IMG/VR virus record: IMGVR_UViG_3300030104_000348
Span: 1 to 53,277 of that record
Length of the DNA stretch: 53,277 nt
Direction: 5' to 3' (one strand)
Source: a virus
Part shown: in pieces, positions 1 to 6,510 of the stretch
How the letters are laid out: each line of letters begins with the position of its first letter
How positions within the stretch are numbered: position 1 is the stretch's first letter
Notes under the pieces: generated by a model
Told to the model about the DNA's origin: nothing
Database searches by the model: none
What the model saw: the letters and a program-made list of their open reading frames with translations, nothing else
Position numbers and translations under genes: made by a program

Positions 1-30
1 ATCATTGGGGGTGGGGGAAGCTGCAAAATG

Positions 31-53
31 GGTTGGAAATTCTAACCCAATTA
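31..53. repeat. Palindromic repeat, copy 1 (variant)
   Basis: First of four copies of a 23-bp block made of a near-perfect palindrome plus CAATTA. The core here is GGTTGGAAATTCTAACC, with one change from the consensus GGTTAGAAATTCTAACC (8-bp arms around one central base). It lies 40 bp upstream of the first early promoter. The change turns the TAG seen in the other copies into TGG. No U-tract follows, so it does not look like a terminator; an operator or a cassette boundary is more likely. Confidence 0.8.
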
Positions 54-92
54 TTACACATATGCACACATGGGGGGAAAAGGTGGTAGGGG

Positions 93-121
93 TTGACAAC
101 AGACTAATTATATGCTCTAAT
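93..121 (+). promoter_or_regulatory. Sigma70-type promoter P1 (early)
   Basis: TTGACA at 93-98, a 17-bp spacer, then TCTAAT at 116-121 (5 of 6 matches to TATAAT). It points at the gene starting at 149. The first ten bases, an inner TTATATGCT and a downstream CACAATCAA box recur at 616-657, so the whole promoter appears duplicated. Confidence 0.7.
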
Positions 122-148
122 ATAGGCACAATCAATGAAGGAGATTAT

Positions 149-403
149 ATGAGTAGAAAACATGGAATGGGTTGGGATAACGGCAACATTGTACCCATAG
201 GTAAAAACTTGAAGTCACATAGTGGGCGATATGCTATCAATGAGGAGAAACGTGACGAGGGTAGAGATATTGTAATGCGACAGGCATACTATAATAAACT
301 ACAGATGCAGGTGTACCTACAGGAGCAGAGGGAGAAGAAAGATGATGCACTATGGGCAGAAGCTATGGAGATATTAGATGAACTCAATGACAATTCAGGT
401 TAG
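149..403 (+). CDS. Hypothetical early protein
   Basis: An 84-aa charged protein starting MSRKHGMGWDNG. I chose the ATG at 149 because a good ribosome site (GAAGGAG) lies just before it and because promoter P1 sits inside the longer reading frame that opens near base 5. The C-terminal half is helical and rich in Glu, Lys and Gln. Its last codons are formed by palindromic repeat copy 2: the repeat supplies the GGT and the TAG stop. I do not recognise a family. As the first gene after P1 it is probably expressed early. Confidence 0.7.
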   Translation: MSRKHGMGWDNGNIVPIGKNLKSHSGRYAINEEKRDEGRDIVMRQAYYNKLQMQVYLQEQREKKDDALWAEAMEILDELNDNSG

Positions 404-420
404 AAATTCTAACCCAATTA
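398..420. repeat. Palindromic repeat, copy 2
   Basis: Exact palindrome GGTTAGAAATTCTAACC followed by CAATTA. The TAG inside the left arm is the stop codon of the gene ending at 403. The flank AATTCA before it is shared with copy 3. Confidence 0.85.
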
Positions 421-435
421 TGAAAGGGAATAGCT

Positions 436-597
436 ATGATTAGAATATTATTAGATTTTATAATACTTGTGTGGATTGTGTACATTATGTATATAGCCAT
501 CGAGTATAAAGAACCAATATTCTTTTTAGTAGGGTGTATTGTGGGGATACTACAAGGCTACATACTACTAAAAGATTTAAGGAATACGTCACAATAG
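436..597 (+). CDS. Small membrane protein, two predicted helices
   Basis: A 53-aa ORF with a ribosome site (AAAGGGA) about 7 bases before its ATG. Two hydrophobic stretches (about residues 3-21 and 28-45) are separated by the charged turn EYKEP, so it should be a small two-pass inner-membrane protein. It ends just before the second early promoter. The family is unknown; small early membrane proteins of phages often act on the host, but that is only a guess here. Confidence 0.6.
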   Translation: MIRILLDFIILVWIVYIMYIAIEYKEPIFFLVGCIVGILQGYILLKDLRNTSQ

Positions 598-615
598 TGT
601 GATGTGTAGGCAGAC

Positions 616-644
616 TTGACAACAGTATAGTTATATGCTAGAGT
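616..644 (+). promoter_or_regulatory. Sigma70-type promoter P2 (early)
   Basis: TTGACA at 616-621, 17-bp spacer, TAGAGT at 639-644 (4 of 6). The surrounding sequence is a diverged copy of P1, sharing TTGACAACAG, TTATATGCT and CACAATCAA. It stands in the 96-bp gap before the gene at 694. Confidence 0.6.
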
Positions 645-693
645 TTAGTCACAATCAAAAACCAACGACATACAACACATAGGAGATTTTATT

Positions 694-939
694 ATGTCAA
701 AGAAAATTATGTTAACACCTTCGGACTTCGCAAATAGAAACCCAATACCTTTTGATAGGCTATGCTATATCACTGTGGGTGGTAAGGTATCTAATGCGAG
801 AGGTATCCTTGCAGTATCTAGGGCTAAACCTGCCAAGAAGATTGATGGCACTTGGTACTTTCACACTGTGAATGGCAAGGCATACAAGGGTGGACAGTTC
901 TGCCCACGTGAGGACAAGTTCTTTGTAACAAAGTCTTAA
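694..939 (+). CDS. Hypothetical early protein
   Basis: An 81-aa basic protein (MSKKIMLTPSDFANRNPIPF...) preceded by AGGAGATTTT. It is the only gene between promoter P2 and palindromic repeat copy 3. The alternation of short hydrophobic strands with Gly and Lys, such as the GGKVSNARGILAVSRAKPAK stretch, suggests a small beta-rich fold. No signal peptide or membrane segment is seen. I do not recognise it. Confidence 0.75.
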   Translation: MSKKIMLTPSDFANRNPIPFDRLCYITVGGKVSNARGILAVSRAKPAKKIDGTWYFHTVNGKAYKGGQFCPREDKFFVTKS

Positions 940-943
940 TTCA

Positions 944-966
944 GGTTAGAAATTCTAACCCAATTT
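944..966. repeat. Palindromic repeat, copy 3
   Basis: Exact core GGTTAGAAATTCTAACC followed by CAATTT. It starts five bases after the stop of the gene ending at 939, so here the repeat lies just outside the coding region. Confidence 0.85.
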
Positions 967-1012
967 AATGGGTGGCACAATACTGTGTCACCCCTAACTA
1001 TGGAGAGTAATT

Positions 1013-1189
1013 ATGTGGGATTTAATAGAACAACGAGTTGAAGAACTAATGAAAGAAGGTAAGGAGTCACCTATTCGTGGGTGGTCTGCTAGAGAAATAT
1101 CTAACACTATTGAAGAAGAGTTTGATGAACACGCAGGAGAATATGCTTGGAGTTATATACTAAAACAATGTGGACATGGAGTAAAATAA
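1013..1189 (+). CDS. Small hypothetical protein
   Basis: A 58-aa ORF starting MWDLIEQRVEEL, with GGAGAG upstream as ribosome site. It is helical, with aromatic and acidic residues, and ends VK. Its stop overlaps the start of the next small gene as TAATG, which suggests translational coupling. Family unknown. Confidence 0.6.
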   Translation: MWDLIEQRVEELMKEGKESPIRGWSAREISNTIEEEFDEHAGEYAWSYILKQCGHGVK

Positions 1190-1296
1190 TGAATGAAGAT
1201 GAAGTAGAACTATTAGAAGATGAGTTTGATGAAGGAACTCAACAATCAATTGATGAATTTATTAGTAACATAAACTTGGAGGAAGATAATGACTAA
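1189..1296 (+). CDS. Very acidic small protein
   Basis: A 35-aa ORF that begins on the last base of the preceding stop and overlaps the next gene by 8 bases. About half of its residues are Asp or Glu (MNEDEVELLEDEFDEG...). A strongly acidic small protein could mimic DNA, but it is too short to judge. The tight overlaps on both sides support translation. Confidence 0.5.
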   Translation: MNEDEVELLEDEFDEGTQQSIDEFISNINLEEDND

Positions 1297-1627
1297 TTAT
1301 ACAAAAGCAGTAGTACATCACGCAGAAGATATGTTTGCATGGAGAGACCCTAACGCAAAAAATCAGATGCATTGGGTAGCAGACTTAACTATTCCCAATG
1401 GGGTTTATACAGAGGAGTTTATTGATACTGTATTAGAAGATGTCTATAAGCAAACTAATAATATCAATGGTAGATGGGTTGACAATGACAGAATTATTTG
1501 CTATAAAAAACCATTAGAAGGTGAAGGTCATAGGTCTACATCTGTAGGTGATACGATTGCATTACATACAGAAGATGGGCAATACTTATACTACAGAGTA
1601 GCATCTTTTGGCTTTGATAAAATATAA
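1289..1627 (+). CDS. Hypothetical protein
   Basis: A 112-aa protein with ribosome site GGAGG before its ATG. Visible features are a GDTIALHTEDGQYLYYRV segment near the C-terminus, which reads like a small beta-barrel core, and a Trp/His-rich N-terminal part. It overlaps the acidic 35-aa gene by 8 bases. A strong promoter-like site lies inside its 3' third (1479-1507). No family recognised. Confidence 0.75.
   Translation: MTNYTKAVVHHAEDMFAWRDPNAKNQMHWVADLTIPNGVYTEEFIDTVLEDVYKQTNNINGRWVDNDRIICYKKPLEGEGHRSTSVGDTIALHTEDGQYLYYRVASFGFDKI
1479..1507 (+). promoter_or_regulatory. Sigma70-type promoter inside a gene
   Basis: TTGACA at 1479-1484, exactly 17 bp, then TATAAA at 1502-1507. It lies within the 3' part of the preceding coding region and could drive the gene at 1655 about 140 bp downstream. 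Confidence 0.5.
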
Positions 1628-1654
1628 TTACTAACTTAACAAGGAGAATGTGTT

Positions 1655-2389
1655 ATGACACATATAATATATGATGGCAATTCTTTACTAGATGGCAAAC
1701 CAATCGTGGTGATTGCTATACCCAAGTCTAGTAATGACAAGACAGGTAATATGCTACAGACGTTTATTATCTGCAAAGATACTGACCCAATTACTGCAAG
1801 TAGACGAGGTGAAGATTACTCTATCTGTGGCAACTGTGTACACAGAGGTGTACCCAACTTCAAGAAGAATAGTGGTGGTGCAGATAAACGTAGTTGCTAT
1901 GTTATGTTGCTAGGTGTGCTATCTGTATACAAGGCATACAAGAAAGGCAACTATACACTAGCACAAGGACACGATACTATTGCAGAGTTAGGTGCAGATA
2001 GAGAGGTACGTCTAGGCACATATGGTGATCCAAGTGCTGTGCCTAGTTATGTATGGGATAGCCTACTGTCAAAGTCGAGTGGTCGCACAGGCTACACTCA
2101 CCAACATGGTGTACAAGGTGCAGACATTAGGACTGACTTGTGTATGGTCAGTGCAGATACACGAGAACAAGCAGAGTATCATTGGTCACTAGGTCATAGA
2201 ACATTCAGAGTGGGTAAGTCTATTCGTGATATGGTCAAAGGCAAAGAGATACTATGTCCTGCATCAGAAGAAGCAGGTAGACGTACCAACTGTAAGAAGT
2301 GTCAGTTGTGTAGTGGCAACACTATTAATGCCAAGAATATATTTATACCTGCTCACGGCACAGGCAAAAACAATTATCAAACAGGTTAG
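1655..2389 (+). CDS. Conserved-looking Cys-rich phage protein
   Basis: A 244-aa protein with AAGGAGA before its ATG. Ten cysteines are arranged in groups: ICGNC and RSCYV near residues 57-82, then a C-terminal cluster with the pattern CKKCQLC. Between them is RLGTYGDPSAVPSYVW followed by SGRTGYTHQHG. Clustered Cys with Gly/His motifs suggests metal or Fe-S binding. It recalls, loosely, the phage Gp37/Gp68-type proteins, but I cannot confirm homology. The stop codon is supplied by palindromic repeat copy 4. It is the largest unknown of the early region. Confidence 0.8.
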   Translation: MTHIIYDGNSLLDGKPIVVIAIPKSSNDKTGNMLQTFIICKDTDPITASRRGEDYSICGNCVHRGVPNFKKNSGGADKRSCYVMLLGVLSVYKAYKKGNYTLAQGHDTIAELGADREVRLGTYGDPSAVPSYVWDSLLSKSSGRTGYTHQHGVQGADIRTDLCMVSADTREQAEYHWSLGHRTFRVGKSIRDMVKGKEILCPASEEAGRRTNCKKCQLCSGNTINAKNIFIPAHGTGKNNYQTG

Positions 2390-2406
2390 AAATTCTAACC
2401 CAATTA
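2384..2406. repeat. Palindromic repeat, copy 4
   Basis: Exact core GGTTAGAAATTCTAACC followed by CAATTA. Its TAG (2387-2389) ends the Cys-rich protein gene, and the next ribosome site (AAGGAG) begins a few bases after the repeat. No further copies were noticed in the rest of the window. Confidence 0.85.
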
Positions 2407-2422
2407 TTACAAGGAGACTATT

Positions 2423-3043
2423 ATGAAAATCAAGAAACTAATTAAACTACTAGAATGTATTGAGGGTGACAGCAATGGTAAACTTCCAAGAGATATGTAT
2501 GAGTTAAGTTCATACACAAAAGAAAATGGAGGTTGGATAGGTATTGATGACATGGACTTTGTTCATGTTATGAGAGCATTTGAAAAGATGCAAGATACCC
2601 TCAGAGAAGAAGAACGAAGAGATACTCAAGAAGGTAGAGTAGTTGAGCTAGAACAAGAAGTAGCACGACTAAAAAGAGATAATGATAAGTTCTATGGCAA
2701 GTATGACGAGGGCTTACAAATATCAGTATCACAGACTAATCAGATAACTAAACTAGAACAAGAGGTATCCCACTTGCGAGAAAAGAATGCATACTTAAAA
2801 GAGAGGGTAGAGGAACTGATACCTGTCAAAGCACACCCTAAATATGACTTTAGTGAAGTGCCTAACGATTGTGAAGGACAGGAGTTTATAGACAATGTAA
2901 AGAAGTATCTCAACACTAACAAGTACAAGATGCGTGTTAGAGGTCAGCACATTAAAGATGAATACAAAGGCACAGGTGCTACGGCATATGGGCAAAACAT
3001 AGATCAATCAACACACTTACGAGTGTACATAGAGGAGAAGTAA
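2423..3043 (+). CDS. Coiled-coil protein of unknown function
   Basis: A 206-aa protein with AAGGAG ahead of its ATG. Residues about 55-135 form a long coiled coil (VVELEQEVARLKRDNDKFYG, then LEQEVSHLREKNAYLKERVE). The flanking parts are globular; the C-terminus ends with a strand-like HLRVYIEEK. It begins a run of genes with very short spacing (2-3 bases) that leads into the methyltransferase. No family recognised. Confidence 0.8.
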   Translation: MKIKKLIKLLECIEGDSNGKLPRDMYELSSYTKENGGWIGIDDMDFVHVMRAFEKMQDTLREEERRDTQEGRVVELEQEVARLKRDNDKFYGKYDEGLQISVSQTNQITKLEQEVSHLREKNAYLKERVEELIPVKAHPKYDFSEVPNDCEGQEFIDNVKKYLNTNKYKMRVRGQHIKDEYKGTGATAYGQNIDQSTHLRVYIEEK

Positions 3044-3045
3044 AA

Positions 3046-3201
3046 ATGAAAGAACATAAAAGATATTGGGAAATTATGGATAGACTTGAAGAAGCATACA
3101 ATAAAGATGTAACAAGTGAAATTGTCCTTCTTGATGCTGTAAAAGAATTGTTAGATTACTACAATAGTCAAGGGTATTACAAGGATGAAAAGGAGAAGTA
3201 A
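3046..3201 (+). CDS. Small helical hypothetical protein
   Basis: A 51-aa ORF (MKEHKRYWEIMDRLEEAYN...) that starts two bases after the preceding stop, with GAGGAGAAG as ribosome site. Mostly helical and charged. Its 3' end carries the AAGGAGAAG that serves the next gene. Function unknown. Confidence 0.6.
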   Translation: MKEHKRYWEIMDRLEEAYNKDVTSEIVLLDAVKELLDYYNSQGYYKDEKEK

Positions 3202-3203
3202 AA

Positions 3204-3419
3204 ATGAAGAATGAATATTTAAAAGAAACATTTAGTGATGATAAAATAATTGTATCAGACGTAGATATAGATGCAATGCATAGATACATAAGCAGTAATG
3301 ATGCACAGACTATATCTGATATTGTCCATGATGCTTTAACCTCTATGGATATTAAACATGATGGTTTTGGTTGGGATATAAATGTAACAGTAGAAGCACT
3401 CAACAGAAAGGAGAAGTAG
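3204..3419 (+). CDS. Small acidic hypothetical protein
   Basis: A 71-aa acidic protein following the preceding gene by two bases. It has a helical middle with alternating acidic and hydrophobic residues and a strand-like end (GWDINVTVEALNR). It ends in AAGGAGAAG, the ribosome site of the methyltransferase gene. Family unknown. Confidence 0.65.
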   Translation: MKNEYLKETFSDDKIIVSDVDIDAMHRYISSNDAQTISDIVHDALTSMDIKHDGFGWDINVTVEALNRKEK

Positions 3420-3421
3420 TT

Positions 3422-4549
3422 ATGAATGTATTAAGTTTATTTGATGGTATGTCATGTGGACAGATAGCCCTCAACAGAGCAGGTGTAAAGTATAATACTT
3501 ATTATGCATCTGAAATAGATAAGTATGCTATTGAAGTAGCACAGGCTAACTACCCACACACTATACAATTAGGTGATGTAACTACTTTAATGAAAGGCAT
3601 TCCATCAGGTCAGAAAGTTTACAAAGGTATGATGCTAGAGATGGTTGCACATAACATTGGTCTCATAATGGCAGGTTCGCCCTGTCAAGGTTTTAGTGTA
3701 GCAGGTAAGCAGTTAAATTTTGATGACCCACGTAGTAAATTATTCTTTGAGTTTGTACGTATCAAAGATGCCATTGACTTAAGAAGAGGGGTGTTAGGTA
3801 AAAAACCTGTCAAGTTTCTTTTAGAAAATGTGCCAATGAAACAAGAGTCTCAAGATATTATCACAAAGTATTTAGGTGTTAAGCCTGTTACTATAAACAG
3901 TAGCTTGTTCTCTGCACAGAATAGAAAGAGATTGTATTGGACTAACATACCCTTTGATATACCTACAGATGACAAGGGTATAATACTACAGGACATACTA
4001 GAAGATGGTATTGCTAATGAAGCTATGACTAATCAGAATGGTAAGGCACATTGCATTACTGCACGATACAATGGTGCAGTATGGTGGAACAGTATACAAC
4101 GTAAGCAACGTACTATGGTGCAAGTAGGTGAAGCTGACAATATCAAAGGCTTTGACAGTATCAAACGTATCTACTCACCTAATGGGAAAGCACCCACACT
4201 TACCACTATGCAAGGTGGGCATAGAGAGCCAAAGGTAGCTATAGGTAGGATTGTTAATCGTAGACTAGATGAGCATGGTGTACGTAAAGACAATCAACTA
4301 GACCTACCATTTACTAATCAACTAGAGGTTAGTGATACAGATAAATCTAATTGTCTTACTACCTTTACAAAAGATAATGTATTGGTTAATGGTATGCAAT
4401 GGAGAAAGCTGACACCTGTAGAGTGTGAGCGATTACAAACAGTGCCTGACAACTACACCAACCATGTATCTAATAGTCAGAGATATAAAATGTTAGGTAA
4501 TGGCTGGACAATTGATGTCATAGCACATATATTAAGAGGTATAAAATGA
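3422..4549 (+). CDS. DNA (cytosine-5)-methyltransferase
   Basis: A 375-aa C5-cytosine DNA methyltransferase, transferring methyl from S-adenosylmethionine to cytosine. The ATG at 3422 follows AAGGAGAAG; an in-frame start further upstream would remove that context. Motif I is LSLFDGMSCGQ at the N-terminus. The catalytic Cys is in GSPCQGFS (about residue 88). The ENV motif is FLLENVP (about 135), QxRxR is AQNRKR (166-170), and motif X GNGWTIDVIAH is at the C-terminus. The target-recognition part spans about 190-330. No restriction enzyme is next to it, so it more likely protects phage DNA from host nucleases. The target sequence cannot be read off. Confidence 0.93.
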   Translation: MNVLSLFDGMSCGQIALNRAGVKYNTYYASEIDKYAIEVAQANYPHTIQLGDVTTLMKGIPSGQKVYKGMMLEMVAHNIGLIMAGSPCQGFSVAGKQLNFDDPRSKLFFEFVRIKDAIDLRRGVLGKKPVKFLLENVPMKQESQDIITKYLGVKPVTINSSLFSAQNRKRLYWTNIPFDIPTDDKGIILQDILEDGIANEAMTNQNGKAHCITARYNGAVWWNSIQRKQRTMVQVGEADNIKGFDSIKRIYSPNGKAPTLTTMQGGHREPKVAIGRIVNRRLDEHGVRKDNQLDLPFTNQLEVSDTDKSNCLTTFTKDNVLVNGMQWRKLTPVECERLQTVPDNYTNHVSNSQRYKMLGNGWTIDVIAHILRGIK

Positions 4550-4701
4550 TTAAGAAAGTAAACCCTATAGCAAAAGCTATGCTAGAATCAAGACGTAGGA
4601 CACAAGTAGTTCCTTCAAAGAAAAAATATAACAGAAAAAAGGAGAAGAATTATGCAGAGTCGATTAGAGAAAATACCAAGCAAAAAGAAACCAAAGAATA
4701 A
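4546..4701 (+). CDS. Small basic phage protein
   Basis: A 51-aa Lys/Arg-rich protein whose ATG overlaps the methyltransferase stop (ATGA). It begins MIKKVNPIAKAMLESRRRTQ and continues VVPSKKKYNRK. Short proteins of the NPIAKA...RTQVV...KKYNRK type occur in many marine and T7-like phages, from memory. The function is unknown; the charge suggests nucleic-acid contact. Confidence 0.7.
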   Translation: MIKKVNPIAKAMLESRRRTQVVPSKKKYNRKKEKNYAESIRENTKQKETKE

Positions 4702-4780
4702 ATGGGCAAAGCAACAATATAGATTAGAAAGAAAACGTAAGCAACAACAACAACTTAGATACATAAACAATGGGAGATAA
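4652..4780 (+). CDS. Small basic protein, overlapping frame
   Basis: A 42-aa ORF (MQSRLEKIPSKKKPK...) that overlaps the 3' end of the preceding gene by 50 bases in another frame. Support comes from a clean AAGGAGAAG ribosome site before the ATG and from the next gene starting two bases after its stop. Nearly half of its residues are Lys, Arg or Gln. Function unknown. Confidence 0.5.
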   Translation: MQSRLEKIPSKKKPKNKWAKQQYRLERKRKQQQQLRYINNGR

Positions 4781-4782
4781 GT

Positions 4783-4953
4783 ATGAGTACATATAAAAAT
4801 CATATATTTCATATATATGACCACGAAGAAGAAGAATCATTTCAAATTGTTGGTAAGAGTAACTTTATGCGTTGGTTAAATGGACACGCAGACCGAGAAA
4901 GATATTCTTTCTTTTCAACATACGAAAAACTAAAAAACTATTTGGAGGACTAA
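4783..4953 (+). CDS. Small hypothetical protein
   Basis: A 56-aa ORF (MSTYKNHIFHIYDHEEEESF...) placed two bases after the previous stop and directly abutting the next ATG. Its 3' end contains GGAGG, the ribosome site of the next gene. Mixed alpha/beta composition with many aromatic residues. Function unknown. Confidence 0.6.
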   Translation: MSTYKNHIFHIYDHEEEESFQIVGKSNFMRWLNGHADRERYSFFSTYEKLKNYLED

Positions 4954-5181
4954 ATGAAAAAAGATAATACACTAGCAGATACACCTGCAAACCATGTACA
5001 TATGTCTAATGTAGGTAGTCTTACATTATATGAAATTATGGACATGGATAATGATGGTCACTTTGATGACCCAAACTTAATTGATGAATTATGGGGTTAC
5101 TTATGTGATTGCAAAAGCATCAGAGAAAGAATGAATTATGATTGGGATTTAGATAAGAAAGAGGGGATTAAATGTTTATAA
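4954..5181 (+). CDS. Acidic hypothetical protein
   Basis: A 75-aa acidic protein that overlaps the SleB-type hydrolase gene by 10 bases, so the two are probably co-translated. A segment MDMDNDGHFDDPNLIDEL is rich in Asp and resembles an EF-hand-like calcium loop (DMDNDGHFDD), though a single short loop is weak evidence. No other recognisable feature. Confidence 0.7.
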   Translation: MKKDNTLADTPANHVHMSNVGSLTLYEIMDMDNDGHFDDPNLIDELWGYLCDCKSIRERMNYDWDLDKKEGIKCL

Positions 5182-5606
5182 CAGAAGCAATACTATGTCT
5201 TGCACTCAACGTGTATCACGAAGCAAAGAACCAACCTTTTATAGGACAGGTAGCAGTTGCACAAGTAGTGATGAATAGAGTGTATGACGAGAGATTTCCA
5301 GATACAGTATGTGAGGTCGTAGAGCAAGGTCCTACATACTCATGGAAACCTGACTTTCCTATACGAAACAGATGTCAGTTCAGTTGGTACTGTGATGGCA
5401 AGAGTGATACACCTAGAGAGAAAGATGCATGGGATACTGCAATCACTGTAGCTAATGGTGTATATCATGGCAACCTTGATGACTTTGTAGAGGGTGCAAC
5501 ACACTACCATGCATACTATGTGACACCTGAATGGGCGAGTACCAAGACTTATATAACAAGAATAGAAGACCACATATTTTACAGATGGGATATTAATTAT
5601 GAATAA
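5172..5606 (+). CDS. SleB/CwlJ-type cell wall hydrolase
   Basis: A 144-aa protein matching the Hydrolase_2 (SleB/CwlJ) fold, which cleaves peptidoglycan glycan strands. Visible signatures are LALNVYHEAKNQP near residue 10 with the proposed catalytic Glu, GQVAVAQVVMNRV, FPDTVCEVV, and CQFSWYCDG. There is no signal peptide, so a holin or the virion would have to deliver it. It sits in the early arm far from the lysis cassette, so it may help entry, late cell-wall opening or a host-related role. The phage also carries a GH24 lysozyme at 47922-48377. Confidence 0.88.
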   Translation: MFITEAILCLALNVYHEAKNQPFIGQVAVAQVVMNRVYDERFPDTVCEVVEQGPTYSWKPDFPIRNRCQFSWYCDGKSDTPREKDAWDTAITVANGVYHGNLDDFVEGATHYHAYYVTPEWASTKTYITRIEDHIFYRWDINYE

Positions 5607-5997
5607 AGATAATAAGGTTAGAATATATTGGAACTTACATAAGAAGGTATGGAGTGTTCAAAGCTGCAAGAGTGGTCTTGTTATAGACCATAAACAATAC
5701 CTGACTTTGGAAGATGCAAAGTTTGTGGTTCGCAAAGGTGGACAGAAACAAGTGAGAGAACAAGGCAAGAAGAATGTTCATGCTTTTGCAGTAGGATATA
5801 TCGCTAATGAAAATATCACAGATAAGCATAAGGAGTTTAAATGGAATAGGGTTAAATATAATCCTTATACTGATGACTATTTTATGCAACAAAACCTCAC
5901 CCATGAATGGGATGAGATACCAAGAGATTGGTTAGGATATGTTCATATGGAATCGCTTGTTCACCCAAACGGAGTATCTTCGAGGGTTTATATATGA
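5599..5997 (+). CDS. Hypothetical phage protein
   Basis: A 132-aa basic protein overlapping the hydrolase by 8 bases. It starts with a beta-hairpin-like part (VRIYWNLHKKVWSVQSCK), followed by a helix-strand region, and has many aromatic residues. The stop overlaps the next ATG (ATGA). It resembles conserved phage proteins of unknown function but I cannot name the family. Confidence 0.75.
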   Translation: MNKDNKVRIYWNLHKKVWSVQSCKSGLVIDHKQYLTLEDAKFVVRKGGQKQVREQGKKNVHAFAVGYIANENITDKHKEFKWNRVKYNPYTDDYFMQQNLTHEWDEIPRDWLGYVHMESLVHPNGVSSRVYI

Positions 5998-6206
5998 ATA
6001 ACAAATTTAAAATAGGTACAAGAGTTCAAGGTGTATCTTTTATGGAAGATGGCACATACGATCAACTTGGAGAAGGTAACATATTTAAAATACATAAAAT
6101 ATATAGCAATATGTACTCTTATACAATAAAATGCAACGAGCCAAACGAACCTAATTTTTTTATGGTTTTTTATGAAGATGAATTAAAGGAGATAGACAAT
6201 GAATAA
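5994..6206 (+). CDS. Small hypothetical protein, beta-barrel-like
   Basis: A 70-aa protein whose ATG at 5994 overlaps the preceding stop. Short strands with the pattern FKIGTRVQGVSF...YTIKCN...FMVFYEDELKEI suggest a small SH3-like barrel. A longer reading of the frame upstream is less likely because it would lie inside the previous gene. Function unknown. Confidence 0.65.
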   Translation: MNNKFKIGTRVQGVSFMEDGTYDQLGEGNIFKIHKIYSNMYSYTIKCNEPNEPNFFMVFYEDELKEIDNE

Positions 6207-6510
6207 ATTTATATATGATTGTTGGAATGTCGTTATGAATTATGAACGCAATCCACTAAGTAACATACAAGACCTACACGTAAGACACATGGTTATGCAA
6301 CTACTAGCATGGATGTGGTGCATAGCATTCTCTATGTGGGTAGGTAGTATGTGGGTGTTTGGTTTTACTGCTGTGATACACCTTATACTTATCTTTGCTA
6401 TTGTAATAACAGTAGCAGTTTTTGAAACAGCAAAACGTAAATCAACTTACTTCAACCATTGGTATAAAGAACGTGGTTTAGGTAGAGGTAATGGAGGAGA
6501 ACATGAATAG
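6199..6510 (+). CDS. Two-pass membrane protein
   Basis: A 103-aa protein with two hydrophobic segments at about residues 34-54 (LLAWMWCIAFSMWVGSMWVF) and 56-76 (TAVIHLILIFAIVITVAVF). Both ends are charged, so a hairpin in the inner membrane is likely. It lies among early genes rather than the lysis genes, so I do not call it a holin. It overlaps the next gene by 8 bases. Confidence 0.7.
   Translation: MNKFIYDCWNVVMNYERNPLSNIQDLHVRHMVMQLLAWMWCIAFSMWVGSMWVFGFTAVIHLILIFAIVITVAVFETAKRKSTYFNHWYKERGLGRGNGGEHE

Noticed and set aside
1-45. Tail of a gene entering from the left edge (frame ending TAA at 43-45)
   Set aside because: Only 14 codons in a G-rich stretch; no way to tell it from chance.
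5-148. Longer N-terminus of the first gene (start near base 5)
   Set aside because: It would translate through palindrome copy 1 and promoter P1, and a good ribosome site with ATG is present at 149.
4183-4549. Break or fusion in the C-terminal part of the methyltransferase
   Set aside because: Frame and motif X are intact; the low similarity there is expected for a recognition domain.
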